The notes: generated by a model from the sequence alone, not told the origin. Shown: positions 18,391 through 28,193, counted from the first letter of the stretch. The stretch is 64,000 nucleotides of DNA from Actinoplanes auranticolor (GCF_018332655.1 NZ_BOQL01000013.1:33486-97485), one strand, 5' to 3'. Made by a program: numbers and translations.

Positions 18391-19065
18391 GTGGAAGACC
18401 GCAGGACCGCCACCGTGCTGCTCGTGTTCGGGCGCGGTGTCATCGGCGCCGGCGAGCACTACACGCTCACGCCGGCCAGCGCCGCCCGCGTCCAGGCCGC
18501 CGCGGACTACACCGTCGCGCACCCCGGCGTCTCCCGCATCGTCTTCACCGGCGGCTGGGCCGAGGCCACCGAGGGCGCCGGGCAACCCCCGGCGGGCTGG
18601 CGGGAGGGCGACCTGATGCTGCGCGAGGCCCGGTCGGCGGGCCTCGACCGGCACGCGGACCTGCGCGCCGAGACCCGGTCACGCAGCACGCTGGAGAACC
18701 TCGTGCACACCGTGGAGGACGGGCTGCTCGACGGGTACGCGTTCGACGCCGTACACCCGCTCGGTCTGGTCTCGCACCGCGAGCACCTGCCGCGGATCCG
18801 CCTGCTCGCCGCCAAGGTCCTCGGCGTGGGCGCCCGAGCTTTGCTGGACGTGCCCGCCACCGGGGGAGAGACGCCGCTGCCGTGGCGTTCCGAGCGGGCC
18901 GCCCGGGTCATCGCCCGCCTGGGCTTTCTCGGCACCCGCGACCCGGCCGCGCTGCTGCGGCGCGAACGCCGGATGGTCGCCTCCCTGCGCCGCGCCGAGC
19001 GCCTGTTACGAAACCCACCGAAGGAGTTGCGCCGGGCCCGCGACGCGCGGCGCCCGGCTGGGTAA
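18391..19065 (+). CDS. YdcF/ElyC-family (DUF218) protein
   Basis: The 224-residue protein has the DUF218 pattern: VLLVFGRGVIGAG at the start, RIVFTGGW, an RSRSTLENL segment and GLVSHREHLPRIRLLA. These supply conserved polar residues of the family, which includes envelope-linked SanA/ElyC proteins. There is no transmembrane helix, so this one is soluble. The start is GTG at 18391. It precedes a glycosyltransferase gene by 56 bases on the same strand. Enzymatic role is not known. Confidence 0.75.
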   Translation: MEDRRTATVLLVFGRGVIGAGEHYTLTPASAARVQAAADYTVAHPGVSRIVFTGGWAEATEGAGQPPAGWREGDLMLREARSAGLDRHADLRAETRSRSTLENLVHTVEDGLLDGYAFDAVHPLGLVSHREHLPRIRLLAAKVLGVGARALLDVPATGGETPLPWRSERAARVIARLGFLGTRDPAALLRRERRMVASLRRAERLLRNPPKELRRARDARRPAG

Positions 19066-19121
19066 GGAAGCGGTGCCACCGGACCCACGGACGGGCCGGC
19101 GACACCACAGAGGAGAACCAC

Positions 19122-19850
19122 GTGCACGAGGAAAACCGGTCCATGATCGTTCTCCTGCCGGTCTATCAGCCCAGCCACCACCTGCCCACTCTCATGACCG
19201 AGCTGCGCCGGGTGGCGCCGCGGTGCCGGTTCGTCATCGTCGACGACGGCAGCAGCCCGGCCGCCGCCGAAGTGCTGCGGCAGGCGGAGAACCTCGGCGG
19301 CACGGTCCTGCGCCACCCCCGCAACCAGGGCAAGGGCGTCGCCCTCAAGACCGGTCTCCGGTACGCGGCCCAGCAGCATCCCGGCCACGACGTCGTCTGC
19401 GCGGACGCCGACGGCCAGCACAGCGTCACCGACATCGTGCGGGTCGCCGACCGCGTCGCACAGACCGGTCACACCGTGCTGGGTGTCCGCCGCTTCGCCG
19501 AGAACGTCCCGTTGCGCAGCAAGGTCGGCAACACGGTGACGCAGGTACTGTTCCGGGCCGCCACCGGCCGTGGGGTGCAGGACACCCAGACGGGGCTGCG
19601 GGCGTACCCGTCGGCTCTGCTCGAATGGCTCGGCACGGTCCCCGGCGAGCGCTTCGAGTACGAGATGAACGTGCTGCTCGAGGCGGCCCGCGCCGGGCAC
19701 CGGATCGAGCAGGTCGTGATCACCACGACCTACCTGGACGACAACGCGTCCTCGCACTTCAGCCCGCTGAGCGACTCGGCGCGCATCTACTGGCCGCTGC
19801 TGCGCTACGCGGCGGCGGCCCTGCTGACGCCGGCCCGGGCGACCCGCTGA
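19122..19850 (+). CDS. GT2-family glycosyltransferase
   Basis: The 242-residue protein has the GT-A fold landmarks IVLLPVYQPSHHL, FVIVDDGSS and VVCADADGQH (the DxD-type metal motif). It also has RHPRNQGKGVALKTGLRYA, as in dolichol-phosphate-mannose synthase-like enzymes. GTG 19122 is chosen because AGAGGAGA lies just upstream. It has no membrane helices at the C-terminus, so it probably works at the inner face of the membrane on a lipid or polysaccharide acceptor. It may pair with the upstream YdcF gene. Confidence 0.85.
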   Translation: MHEENRSMIVLLPVYQPSHHLPTLMTELRRVAPRCRFVIVDDGSSPAAAEVLRQAENLGGTVLRHPRNQGKGVALKTGLRYAAQQHPGHDVVCADADGQHSVTDIVRVADRVAQTGHTVLGVRRFAENVPLRSKVGNTVTQVLFRAATGRGVQDTQTGLRAYPSALLEWLGTVPGERFEYEMNVLLEAARAGHRIEQVVITTTYLDDNASSHFSPLSDSARIYWPLLRYAAAALLTPARATR

Positions 19851-19871
19851 CCGCCCGGGGCCGGCATCATC

Positions 19872-21044
19872 TCAGCACCAGGTCAGGGTGGAGTTCGACC
19901 GGGTGACGTTGCTGATGGTGTTGTTCGTGCCGGTGCACGGGCTCCACCGGATGTTGGTGTTGCTGACGGTGAGGTTCTGGAAGCGGATGTTCGACGAGGC
20001 CGGGAAGTCGGTGCGCGAGGAGATCCGCACCTCGCCACCGCCGCTGATCGTCCCGGACGCGCCGGCCAGCACGACGTTGTAGCAGTTCTCGATGAGCACC
20101 GAGTTGTTGCCGGTGTTGGCGATGTCCACCCGGTCGATGACCGCGCCGCCGCTCTCCGAGACGCAGAAGATGCCCCGGCCGCCGCCGCGCGCCTTGACGG
20201 TCCCGACGCGGATGTTGGTGGCGTAACTGCTGCCGATCCGGCCGTTGCGGTTGGCCATCCGGAACGCGGCGTAGCCGGTGCCGGCGCCCGCGTTCTCCGC
20301 GTCGACGGTGCCCACGGTGGCGTTGACCGTCTGGTTGAGCAGCAGCCCGGACTCACCGACGTTGCGGGCCGTGACGGTGCCGATGGTGATGCCGTCGACG
20401 CCGTAGGTCTCCACGGCGTGCGAGCTGGCCCCGGAGACGTAGGCGCTGTCGATCCGGATGTTGCGCGACGGCACGGACTTGTCGCCGTAGTTGTCGATCC
20501 GGACGCCGAGGCCGCTGGACAGGCGCATGTCGATCTGCCCGAGGATCAGGTTGTTCACGCTGCGCATGAAGATGCCGTACAGCGGGGCGCCGGTGACGTT
20601 GAGATGGGCCACCTCGACGTCGCGGGTGCCGCGGGAGTAGATCGGCGCCTGGTCGCCGGAGCCGGTACCGGTCACGTTGATCGTGCCGCACACGTCCAGC
20701 AGCGTGTAGCTGGGCAGCGAGATCCGGGAGTTCGCGCTGATCGAGCCGGAGCCGCGGACCAGCACGTTCTGCTTGGACGTGCGGCTGGGCAGGCTGCTGA
20801 TCGCGGCCTGCACCGCCGCGCGCATGTCGGTGCCGGTGTAGACGGTGCTGCTGCCCCGGCGGGCGGTCCAGGTGCTGCCGCTGAGCGTCGCCTCGGCTTG
20901 GTACGACAGGGCGCCGCAGGCGGCGGCCGAGGCCTGGGAGAGGCCGACGGCGACGCCGGTGCCGGAGAGCACCAGCGTGGTGGCGGCCAGCAGGCCGGTC
21001 CGCCAGCGCCGGCGCGCGGTGGTCTTCGGGCTTGGGGAGGTCAT
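19872..21044 (-). CDS. Secreted right-handed beta-helix (pectin lyase-fold) protein
   Basis: The 390-residue protein starts with an RRRWR-led signal peptide ending ASAAA. From about 100 on it is a series of 22-25 residue turns rich in N, V, I and G (NLILGQIDMRL, NIRIDSAYVSG, ITIGTVTARNVG). This is the pattern of parallel beta-helix pectate lyases and polygalacturonases. Cysteines near 39, 115, 318, 334, 378 and 390 may form disulfides. The ATG at 21044 follows GGAGC. Upstream lie two LacI-type palindromes, which fits a carbohydrate-controlled extracellular enzyme. Exact substrate is open. Confidence 0.8.
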   Translation of the reverse strand: MTSPSPKTTARRRWRTGLLAATTLVLSGTGVAVGLSQASAAACGALSYQAEATLSGSTWTARRGSSTVYTGTDMRAAVQAAISSLPSRTSKQNVLVRGSGSISANSRISLPSYTLLDVCGTINVTGTGSGDQAPIYSRGTRDVEVAHLNVTGAPLYGIFMRSVNNLILGQIDMRLSSGLGVRIDNYGDKSVPSRNIRIDSAYVSGASSHAVETYGVDGITIGTVTARNVGESGLLLNQTVNATVGTVDAENAGAGTGYAAFRMANRNGRIGSSYATNIRVGTVKARGGGRGIFCVSESGGAVIDRVDIANTGNNSVLIENCYNVVLAGASGTISGGGEVRISSRTDFPASSNIRFQNLTVSNTNIRWSPCTGTNNTISNVTRSNSTLTWC

Positions 21045-21110
21045 GACTGCTCCAAAATCTCGGCTGACGAGCTGGCCGCCGTGCGCCCTCACGGCTGTGT
21101 TCGATGCTCC

Positions 21111-21142
21111 GGTAAGCGCTTTCCATACACGGACATCGATGT
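21111..21142. promoter_or_regulatory. Two palindromes, likely LacI-type operators of the beta-helix gene
   Basis: GGTAAGCGCTTTCC (21111-21124) is a near-perfect palindrome with the central AAGCGCTT used by many LacI/CebR-type repressors. ACATCGATGT (21133-21142) is a second perfect palindrome. Both lie upstream of the secreted beta-helix gene on the minus strand. Sugar-responsive repression is the likely role. Confidence 0.6.
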
Positions 21143-21306
21143 AAAGGAGATGTTAACGGTCACTACCGAGGTGTCAAGGCCGGCCGGCCCGTGACCGGCG
21201 GCGGCGAGCGACGTTGAACCATCGCGGAGCGGTGTTCCGCAGGGCCGGCGGGGGTACGGGGTTGAGCGGGGAACAGCTTGTCGAGCCCGTGGTCTACGGT
21301 CTTCAC

Positions 21307-22602
21307 GTGCCAGAACAGCCAGTCTCGGACCCGGCCGCCGACACGCCGTCACCCGACGCCGCCGCCGGGCCCGGTCCCGGCCTGCCCGGTTCCGGCGTGC
21401 CTGATCTCGGCTTGCCCGATTCCGGCCTGCCCGTCGAGGCCGACTCCGGCAAGTTCACCGTCCGGCTGACCAACTTCACCGGCCCGTTCGACCTGCTGCT
21501 GCAGCTCATCGGCAAGCACAAGCTCGACGTGACCGAGATCGCGCTGCACCAGGTCACCGACGACTTCATCGCCTACATCCGGGCCATGGGCGACGACTGG
21601 GACCTGGGCGAGACCAGCGAGTTCCTGCTGGTCGCGGCCACCCTGCTGGATCTGAAGGCGGCCCGGCTGCTGCCCTCGGCCGAGGTGGAGGACGAGGACG
21701 ACCTGGCCCTGCTGGAAGCCGGCGACCTGCTCTTCGCCCGCCTCCTGCAGTACAAGGCCTACAAAGAAGCCGCGGCCGTCATCGCGGACCTGGAGGGCGT
21801 CGGCGCCAGACGCTGGCCGCGCGCGGTCTCCCTGGAGCCCCGGTACGCCGAGGCCCTGCCCGACCTGGTCCTCGGCATCGGCCCGGAACGCCTGCTCAAG
21901 CTGGCCCTGAAGCAGTTCCTGCCCAAGCCCGGGCCGCCCGAGGTGTCGATCGCGCACATCCACCAGGTCCGGGTCAGCGTCCGCGAACACGCCACCCTGA
22001 TCCGCGACCGCCTCCGCCGCGCGGGCAGCGCGACCTTCAGCCTGCTGATCGCCGACTGCGAGAACACCCTCGAGGTGGTGGCCCGCTTCCTGGCGCTGCT
22101 GGAGCTGTACCGCGAGGGCCTGATCGACTTCGAGCAGCCGGTGTCGCTGGAGGAGATGACGGTCCGCTGGATCGGCGGTGACCGGGCCGAAGGCGACCTC
22201 GACATCGACGACTACGAAGGCACACCCCCGGAACCGGACACGGCGGCGATGGACCTGGACGAGGAGGACGCCCACTCCGAGCCGGGCGCGATGGCCTCGG
22301 TGGACCAGGACCAGGACGAGGACGACGACGCGGACCTCGACGACTTCGACGTCCCGGACTTCACCGAATACCCCGGCCCCATCCCGGATTCCGCCGACGC
22401 CGACGCCGACGCCGACGAGGCCGATGCCGACGCCGACGCTGCGGATGCTGGCGGCGACGGGCGCGGTGCGGCGGAGTTCCCGGCGGGGGCCGAGGCGGAC
22501 TCCGGCCTGGCCGGGCCGGGTGAGTTCGGGTCGGCGGGGGCGGGTACTTCTGGGGCCGACCGCACCGCAGACCGTGTTTCGACCGACGAGGAACTGTCAT
22601 GA
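21307..22602 (+). CDS. scpA: Segregation and condensation protein A
   Basis: ScpA is the kleisin subunit that links the SMC dimer heads with ScpB and helps compact and segregate the chromosome. The conserved start is FTVRLTNFTGPFDLLLQLI (about 49), followed by the SMC-neck-binding helices, and the winged-helix end lies near 240-275 (STFSLLIADCENTLEVVARFLALLEL region). GTG 21307 is chosen. Residues 1-48 are a G/P/L/D-rich repeat-like leader. Residues after about 290 are an extremely acidic tail of D, E and A that includes tandem DA repeats, an unusual feature. It overlaps scpB by four bases. Confidence 0.92.
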   Translation: MPEQPVSDPAADTPSPDAAAGPGPGLPGSGVPDLGLPDSGLPVEADSGKFTVRLTNFTGPFDLLLQLIGKHKLDVTEIALHQVTDDFIAYIRAMGDDWDLGETSEFLLVAATLLDLKAARLLPSAEVEDEDDLALLEAGDLLFARLLQYKAYKEAAAVIADLEGVGARRWPRAVSLEPRYAEALPDLVLGIGPERLLKLALKQFLPKPGPPEVSIAHIHQVRVSVREHATLIRDRLRRAGSATFSLLIADCENTLEVVARFLALLELYREGLIDFEQPVSLEEMTVRWIGGDRAEGDLDIDDYEGTPPEPDTAAMDLDEEDAHSEPGAMASVDQDQDEDDDADLDDFDVPDFTEYPGPIPDSADADADADEADADADAADAGGDGRGAAEFPAGAEADSGLAGPGEFGSAGAGTSGADRTADRVSTDEELS

Positions 22603-24026
22603 GCGACGAGCGTCCCGAGTCCCTTGCCGCGCAGGCCGCCTCCTGGGTGCCGCCCTGGGAGCGGGCACCGCGGCCGCCCGATCGGGACTTCGAGGCCGAG
22701 GTCCGGGCGGGGGAGCGCGACGACGAGGAGCTCGCCGAGTCGGATCTCACGGATGACGACGACGACTTCGATCCCGCCTTCGAGGGTGCGGACCCGGCGC
22801 CCGGTGACGGGGTGCCGGCCGAGTTGCCGCCGTTCCCGGAGGAGGCCGGGGGGCCGCCGACCGTGGACGCCCCGCGCGAGATGCCCGGTGACGAGGAGCG
22901 CGAGCCGACCGATGTCGGTGGCGGGCCGGAGCTGCCGCTGCCGGGCGCCATCGAGGAAGCCGCCGAGAACGAGATCGGCAACGCCCCGCTGGTCGACGCG
23001 CCGATCGACGGTGACGACGCCGGGGATGTCTTCGACGCGGCCGCCGACGATGACGTCGATGACGACGCGGACGTGGACCTGCCGTTCACGGAGGAGGTGC
23101 CCGGACCGGGAGAGGACGACGAGCCGCCCGCCGGAGACACTCCCGCCGGGCGGGCTGACGGGTCCGCGTCGACCGCCGCCGCCGACGCCGCTGCTGACGC
23201 CGACGAGGCCCATGCTGAGGCGACCGGAGCGCCGCCGACCGGCGACGACGCCGAGCCGGTCAGGCCCGGGGGTGGGTCGGGGGCCGCGGATGCGGCCGCT
23301 CGGGGTGCCGCCGACGTTGAGGCCGCGGTGACCGCCGGGGCCGTGGCGAGTCAGCCTGTGGCGCGGGCGCGGCCGAGTTCCGGGATTCCCGCGCAGGGGC
23401 GTGGCAGCAAGGGGGGCGCCGCTGCTTCTGGTGCGGCGTCGACCCGTACCGGAGAAGAAGCGGAACCCCTCCCGCCGATGGACGATGCCGAATTGCGGGC
23501 GGCGCTCGAAGCCATTCTGCTCGTCGTCGACGAGCCGGTCGCCGAGATGCAGCTGGCGCAGATCGTCGAGCAGCCGACCGAGCGGGTCGCCGGCATGCTG
23601 GAGGACATCTCGGCGCGGTACACCGCGGCCGGGCACGGGTTCGACCTGCGGCGGGCCGCGGGTGGCTGGCGTCTCTACACGCGGCCGGAATATGCGGCCT
23701 ATGTCGAGCGGTTCGTACTGGATGGCCAGTCGGTGCGGCTCACCCAGGCTGCGCTGGAAACGCTCGCTGTAGTCGCTTACAAGCAACCTGTCACCAGGTC
23801 GCGCATCTCGGCCATCCGCGGTGTGAACTGTGATGGCGTCATGCGTACGCTTAGCACTCGCGGCCTCATCGAGGAATGCGGCACTGAGGGCGAGACCGGG
23901 GCATTCCTGTACCGCACCACGGCGCTGTTCCTGGAGAAGCTCGGCCTCAACTCGGTCGACCAGCTTCCGCCGCTGGCCCCGTTCCTGCCCGACGATGTGG
24001 AAGAAGTGCTCGATGCCTCAGGCTGA
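22599..24026 (+). CDS. scpB: Segregation and condensation protein B with a long acidic N-terminal extension
   Basis: ScpB pairs with ScpA and SMC in the condensin complex. The real ScpB domain starts at about residue 294 (MDDAELRAALEAILLVVDEPV). Its two winged-helix parts run to the end and include LTQAALETLAVVAYKQPVTRSRI and RGVNCDGVMRTLSTRGLIEECG. This 182-residue part matches the usual family size. The first 293 residues are a low-complexity region rich in D, E, P, G and A, with no predicted fold. The gene shares ATGA with scpA and overlaps the start of the pseudouridine synthase gene. Confidence 0.9.
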   Translation: MSDERPESLAAQAASWVPPWERAPRPPDRDFEAEVRAGERDDEELAESDLTDDDDDFDPAFEGADPAPGDGVPAELPPFPEEAGGPPTVDAPREMPGDEEREPTDVGGGPELPLPGAIEEAAENEIGNAPLVDAPIDGDDAGDVFDAAADDDVDDDADVDLPFTEEVPGPGEDDEPPAGDTPAGRADGSASTAAADAAADADEAHAEATGAPPTGDDAEPVRPGGGSGAADAAARGAADVEAAVTAGAVASQPVARARPSSGIPAQGRGSKGGAAASGAASTRTGEEAEPLPPMDDAELRAALEAILLVVDEPVAEMQLAQIVEQPTERVAGMLEDISARYTAAGHGFDLRRAAGGWRLYTRPEYAAYVERFVLDGQSVRLTQAALETLAVVAYKQPVTRSRISAIRGVNCDGVMRTLSTRGLIEECGTEGETGAFLYRTTALFLEKLGLNSVDQLPPLAPFLPDDVEEVLDASG

Positions 24027-24753
24027 TCCGGATAGCTCCGTGCGGCTGCAGAAGATTCTCGCCACCGCGGGAGTCGGATCCCGGCGCGCGTCCGAAGACC
24101 TGATCTTCCGGGGCCGCGTCACCGTGGACGGCAAGGTCGCCAAGCTCGGCGACAAGGTCGACCCGGCCAAGGTGGAGATCCGTGTGGACGGCGCGCGGAT
24201 CGTCACCGACACCAAGCTGGTGTACCTGGCCATGAACAAGCCCCGCGGCGTGGTCTCGAGCATGGACGACGAGAAGGGCCGCAACGAGCTGGCCGACTTC
24301 CTCGGCACATTCGAGCAGCGGATCTTCCACGTCGGCCGGCTCGACGCCGACAGTGAGGGGCTGCTGCTGCTCACCAACGACGGCGCGCTCGCGCACAAGC
24401 TGATGCACCCGTCGTACGGGATCGCCAAGACCTACCTCGCCGAGGTCGCCGGCCCGCTGCCGCGCAACGTCGGGCGCCGGCTGCAGAGCGGCGTCGAGCT
24501 GGAGGACGGCCCGGCCAAGGTCGACTCGTTCAAGCTGATCGACGCGATCGGCAAGACCGCGCAGATCGAGATCACCCTGCACGAGGGCCGCAAGCACATC
24601 GTGCGCCGGATGATGGACGAGGTCGGTCACCCGGTGTCGCGCCTGATCCGTACGGCCGTCGGCCCGATCCGGCTCGGCGACATGCGCCCGGGCGGTTTCC
24701 GCCGGCTGTCGAACGCCGAGGTGAGCGCCCTCTTCAAGGCCGTCGGCGACTGA
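24013..24753 (+). CDS. rluB: 23S rRNA pseudouridine synthase B-type
   Basis: The 246-residue protein has an N-terminal S4 domain (VRLQKILATAGVGSRRASEDLI) and the catalytic RsuA/RluB domain with HVGRLDADSEGLLLLTNDG, whose aspartate attacks the uridine. GRKHIVRRM follows toward the C-terminus. The enzyme family modifies U2605 of 23S rRNA. ATG 24013 overlaps the end of scpB by 14 bases, a conserved coupling in actinobacteria. It is followed by cmk and der, a typical order. Confidence 0.9.
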   Translation: MPQADPDSSVRLQKILATAGVGSRRASEDLIFRGRVTVDGKVAKLGDKVDPAKVEIRVDGARIVTDTKLVYLAMNKPRGVVSSMDDEKGRNELADFLGTFEQRIFHVGRLDADSEGLLLLTNDGALAHKLMHPSYGIAKTYLAEVAGPLPRNVGRRLQSGVELEDGPAKVDSFKLIDAIGKTAQIEITLHEGRKHIVRRMMDEVGHPVSRLIRTAVGPIRLGDMRPGGFRRLSNAEVSALFKAVGD

Positions 24754-24808
24754 GCCGGGCCCGCCCGGCACAATAGGTAGTTGTCCGTCAGACGTCCTGG
24801 AGGTAGCG

Positions 24809-25489
24809 GTGGAGCAAGCAGTGCGGCCCGAACGATGCGTGGTGGCCGTCGACGGTCCCTCGGGATCGGGCAAATCCACCGTTTCCCGGCGGCTCGCCAC
24901 CGCGATCGACGGCATCTACCTGGACACCGGCGCGATGTACCGGGCGATCACCTGGGCGGTGCTGCAGGCCGGCGCCGACCTGCAGGACCCGGACGCGATC
25001 GCCAAGATCGCCCAGGAGACCGGCCTGGAGATCGGCACCGACCCGCGCGCGCCGCATTTCCGCGCCAACGGCGAGGACGTCGACGCGGCCATCCGCGGGC
25101 CCGAGGTCACCGGCGCGGTCTCGGCCGTGGCCGCGGTCCCGGCGGTACGCCGTCAGCTGGTGCGCCTCCAGCAGGAGATCATCACCGCCGCCCCCCGCAT
25201 CGTCGTCGAGGGCCGCGACATCGCCACCGTCGTCGCCCCCGATGCCGACCTCAAGGTCTACCTGACCGCGTCGGCCGCGGCGCGCGCCCAGCGCCGCAGC
25301 GCGGAGGACGCCACCGACGTGGCGGCGACCGAGGCAGACCTGAACCGCCGCGACAAGCTCGACTCCAGCCGCGCGGTCGACCCGCTGCGCCAGGCCGACG
25401 ATGCCGTCACGCTCGACACCACGGGCATGGGCATCGACGAGGTCGTGGCAACGCTCCTGAGCATGCTCAACAGCAAGGTGAGTTCGTGA
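24809..25489 (+). CDS. cmk: Cytidylate kinase
   Basis: The 226-residue enzyme phosphorylates CMP and dCMP with ATP in pyrimidine nucleotide salvage and synthesis. The P-loop [19 protein letters not shown] lies near 12-30, [13 protein letters not shown] follows, and [11 protein letters not shown] is the conserved core. [12 protein letters not shown] matches the lid/LID-like end. GTG 24809 has GGAGG upstream. Its stop overlaps the GTG of der (GTGA), giving a tightly coupled pair. Confidence 0.93.
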   Translation: MEQAVRPERCVVAVDGPSGSGKSTVSRRLATAIDGIYLDTGAMYRAITWAVLQAGADLQDPDAIAKIAQETGLEIGTDPRAPHFRANGEDVDAAIRGPEVTGAVSAVAAVPAVRRQLVRLQQEIITAAPRIVVEGRDIATVVAPDADLKVYLTASAAARAQRRSAEDATDVAATEADLNRRDKLDSSRAVDPLRQADDAVTLDTTGMGIDEVVATLLSMLNSKVSS

Positions 25490-26892
25490 GTGACTTCTCT
25501 TCCGAGGTCTCGGCCTTGGAATCCGCACTGCACCAGTCCATGGCGGAGGAAGGCCCCGTCCCGGTCGTCGCCGTCGTCGGCCGGCCCAACGTCGGCAAGT
25601 CGACGCTGGTCAACCGCATCATCGGCCGCCGCCAGGCGGTGGTCGAGGACAAGCCGGGCGTGACCCGCGACCGCGTGCCGTACGACGCCCAGTGGAGCGG
25701 CCGCCGCTTCACCGTGGTCGACACCGGCGGCTGGGAGCCCGACGCCCGCGACCGCGCGGCCGCGATCGCCGCCCAGGCCGAGATCGCCGTCCAGACCGCC
25801 GACGTGGTCATCTTCGTGGTCGACGCCATGGTCGGCGCCACGGACGTCGACGAGAAGGCCGTCCGGATGCTGCGCCGCAGCCACAAGCCGGTCATCCTGG
25901 TCGCCAACAAGGCGGACAACCAGAACATCGAGAACGACACCGTGTCGCTGTGGGGGCTGGGACTGGGGGAGCCGTTCCCGCTCTCGGCTCTGCACGGCCG
26001 CAACGCCGGTGACCTGCTCGACAAGATCCTGGCCGCGATGCCCCCGGCCCCGGCGATCATCGAGAACGCCCCCCGCGGCCCCCGCCGCGTGGCGCTGGTC
26101 GGCCGCCCGAACGTCGGCAAGTCGTCGCTCCTGAACCGCGTGGCCCGCGAAGAGCGAGCGGTCGTGGACTCGGTCGCGGGCACGACGGTCGATCCGGTCG
26201 ACAGCCTGGTGGAGATGGACGGCGAAGTCTGGCAGTTCGTCGACACCGCCGGCCTCCGCAAGCGGGTCAACCAGGCATCGGGTACGGAGTACTACGCGTC
26301 GTTGCGTACCGCCGGAGCCGTCGAAGCCGCCGAGGTCGGCGTCGTCCTGCTGGACGCGTCCGAGGTCATCAGCGAGCAGGACCAGCGGGTGCTGACGCAG
26401 GTGGTCGAGGCCGGGCGCGCACTGGTGATCGCCTTCAACAAGTGGGACCTGGTCGACGCCGACCGCCGGACCTTCCTGGACAAGGAGATCGACCGCGAGC
26501 TCAAGCGCATCCCCTGGGCCATCAAGGTCAACATCTCGGCCAAGACCGGTCGCGCCGTAGACAAGCTGGCGCCGGCGCTGCGCAAGGCTCTGGACAGCTG
26601 GGAGAAGCGCATCCCGACCGGGGCTCTGAACCAGTGGCTGACGGCGCTGACGCAGGCCACGCCGCACCCGGTGCGTGGCGGGCGAGCGCCGCGGATCATG
26701 TTCGCGACGCAGGCCGGGGTGGCGCCGCCGAGGTTCGTGCTGTTCACGACGGGGCCGCTGGATGCGGGGTATCAGCGGTTCATCGAGCGGAAGCTGCGCG
26801 AGGAGTTCGGGTTCGAGGGGTCGCCGATCGAGGTGTCGGTGAAGCCCCGGAAGAAGCTCGGTCCTGGTGGGCGGGGTAAGGCCCACGGGTAG
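25486..26892 (+). CDS. der: Ribosome-associated GTPase Der (EngA)
   Basis: The 468-residue protein has two tandem GTPase domains, GRPNVGKST (about 32-40) and GRPNVGKSS in the second half. Each is followed by DTGGW or DTAGL (G3) and NKAD or NKWD (G4). A KH-like C-terminal domain ends the protein, as in Der proteins that assemble the 50S subunit. GTG 25486 overlaps the cmk stop. The protein is essential in most bacteria. It is the last core protein gene before the tRNA at which the accessory region begins. Confidence 0.95.
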   Translation: MSDFSSEVSALESALHQSMAEEGPVPVVAVVGRPNVGKSTLVNRIIGRRQAVVEDKPGVTRDRVPYDAQWSGRRFTVVDTGGWEPDARDRAAAIAAQAEIAVQTADVVIFVVDAMVGATDVDEKAVRMLRRSHKPVILVANKADNQNIENDTVSLWGLGLGEPFPLSALHGRNAGDLLDKILAAMPPAPAIIENAPRGPRRVALVGRPNVGKSSLLNRVAREERAVVDSVAGTTVDPVDSLVEMDGEVWQFVDTAGLRKRVNQASGTEYYASLRTAGAVEAAEVGVVLLDASEVISEQDQRVLTQVVEAGRALVIAFNKWDLVDADRRTFLDKEIDRELKRIPWAIKVNISAKTGRAVDKLAPALRKALDSWEKRIPTGALNQWLTALTQATPHPVRGGRAPRIMFATQAGVAPPRFVLFTTGPLDAGYQRFIERKLREEFGFEGSPIEVSVKPRKKLGPGGRGKAHG

Positions 26893-26987
26893 GTTTCGGC
26901 TCGTCCCGGCAGGCCGGTGGTAAGTCGGTTGGAGGGCTGGGGTAGGGTTGAGATGTTGCCGCGCACTGGGGTTCCGGGGCGTGGCAT

Positions 26988-27061
<74 letters not shown>

Positions 27062-27067
27062 CAGCGA

Positions 27068-27108
27068 AAGGGTTTCCGCAGGTCAGATGACTGCGGAAGC
27101 CCTTTTTT
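27068..27108 (+). terminator. Rho-independent terminator of tRNA-Pro
   Basis: A 14-bp stem (AAGGGTTTCCGCAG with its partner, one T-G pair) closes a 9-base loop and is followed by a run of six T. It lies seven bases after the tRNA. Confidence 0.85.
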
Positions 27109-27175
27109 CATGATCATCGGGTTTGCCCGGGTCTAGCACGCCGCTACTGGACCCTTTGACTCGGCAGGTGACCTG

Positions 27176-28132
27176 ATGCACCCGACACCCCGCCCCCTAC
27201 CCACCGCTGGCCTGTCCCCGGCATGGACCGGCTATCTACGTGACTGGGATCGTGCCCTGCGCGCGGCCAATCATCCGCAGACCACCCGTTACAACTATCT
27301 GCTCGCCGCCGCCCAGTTGGGCCGGTACCTGCGCGAGTACTCCCCGGACCCGGAGGCCGTCACGGCGGCCGATGACCCGACGCGGGTATCGCGGGCGCAC
27401 GTGGAGTCGTTCCAGGGTTGGATGATCGAGACACGGTCGGCGTCGACGGCGTTGAACAAGCACAAGTGTCTGCAGCAGTTCTTCAAGTTCCTGCTGGTCG
27501 AGGAGGAGATCGCCCGGTCGCCGATGGAGCGGGTCGCGCAGCCGAAGACGGTGCAGAAGTTGGTGCCGGTGATGCGCGACGAGGACACCCGCAAGCTGCT
27601 GGAGGTGTGCAAGGGCACCGGGTTCGTGCAGTTGCGGGACGAGGCGCTGATCCGGCTGTACGCGAACACCGGCGCCCGGTTGTCCGAGATCGGTGGGCTG
27701 TTGGTCGATGATGTGGATCTGGCCACGGACTCGGTGCACCTGCATGGCAAGGGTGCCAAGGACCGGCGGGTGCGGTTCGGTCCGAAGACCGGCCGGGCGG
27801 TCAGCCGCTACCTTCGTGCCCGCGCGAAGCGCCCGGGCAGCGAGTTGCCGCAGTTGTGGCTGGCCGAGCGTGGTGCCCGGCCGCTGGCCCCCAACGGCAT
27901 CAAGATCCGGCTCAAGCGGCTCGGCGAGGCCGCCGGCCTGGATGGTGTTCATGCGCATCGGTGGCGGCACACCTTCGCGCATGAGTGGAAGCGTGCCGGT
28001 GGGGACACGGGTGATCTGATGCTGTTGCTGGGCTGGTCGTCCGAGGACATGGTCCGGCACTACGGGGCGTCCGCGGCCGCGGAAAGAGCACAGGAAAACC
28101 AGCAGCGCCTTGGTATCGGGGAACGCTTCTGA
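27176..28132 (+). CDS. Tyrosine recombinase/integrase
   Basis: The 318-residue protein has a SAM-like N-terminal core-binding domain (about 13-115) and a catalytic domain with R168 (TGARLSEI), lysine in HGKGAKDRRVRF, H261-x2-R264 (HRWRH), W287 (GWSSEDM) in place of the second histidine, and Y296 (RHYG). It lies just after tRNA-Pro, as integrases of integrative elements often do. A second, clearly related recombinase faces it at 28516-29469. No excisionase is obvious next to it. Confidence 0.9.
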   Translation: MHPTPRPLPTAGLSPAWTGYLRDWDRALRAANHPQTTRYNYLLAAAQLGRYLREYSPDPEAVTAADDPTRVSRAHVESFQGWMIETRSASTALNKHKCLQQFFKFLLVEEEIARSPMERVAQPKTVQKLVPVMRDEDTRKLLEVCKGTGFVQLRDEALIRLYANTGARLSEIGGLLVDDVDLATDSVHLHGKGAKDRRVRFGPKTGRAVSRYLRARAKRPGSELPQLWLAERGARPLAPNGIKIRLKRLGEAAGLDGVHAHRWRHTFAHEWKRAGGDTGDLMLLLGWSSEDMVRHYGASAAAERAQENQQRLGIGERF

Positions 28133-28155
28133 GGCACCCGCGTCGGTGGTGCTGG

Positions 28156-28193
28156 GTCGTGGCCCGGCCGGACTTGTCCGGCCGGACCACGAC
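28156..28193. terminator. Bidirectional hairpin between convergent integrase genes
   Basis: A 17-bp stem with one mismatch closes a CTTG loop between the two convergent transcription units. It has no clear T-run on either strand, but its position suits terminating both. Confidence 0.6.
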
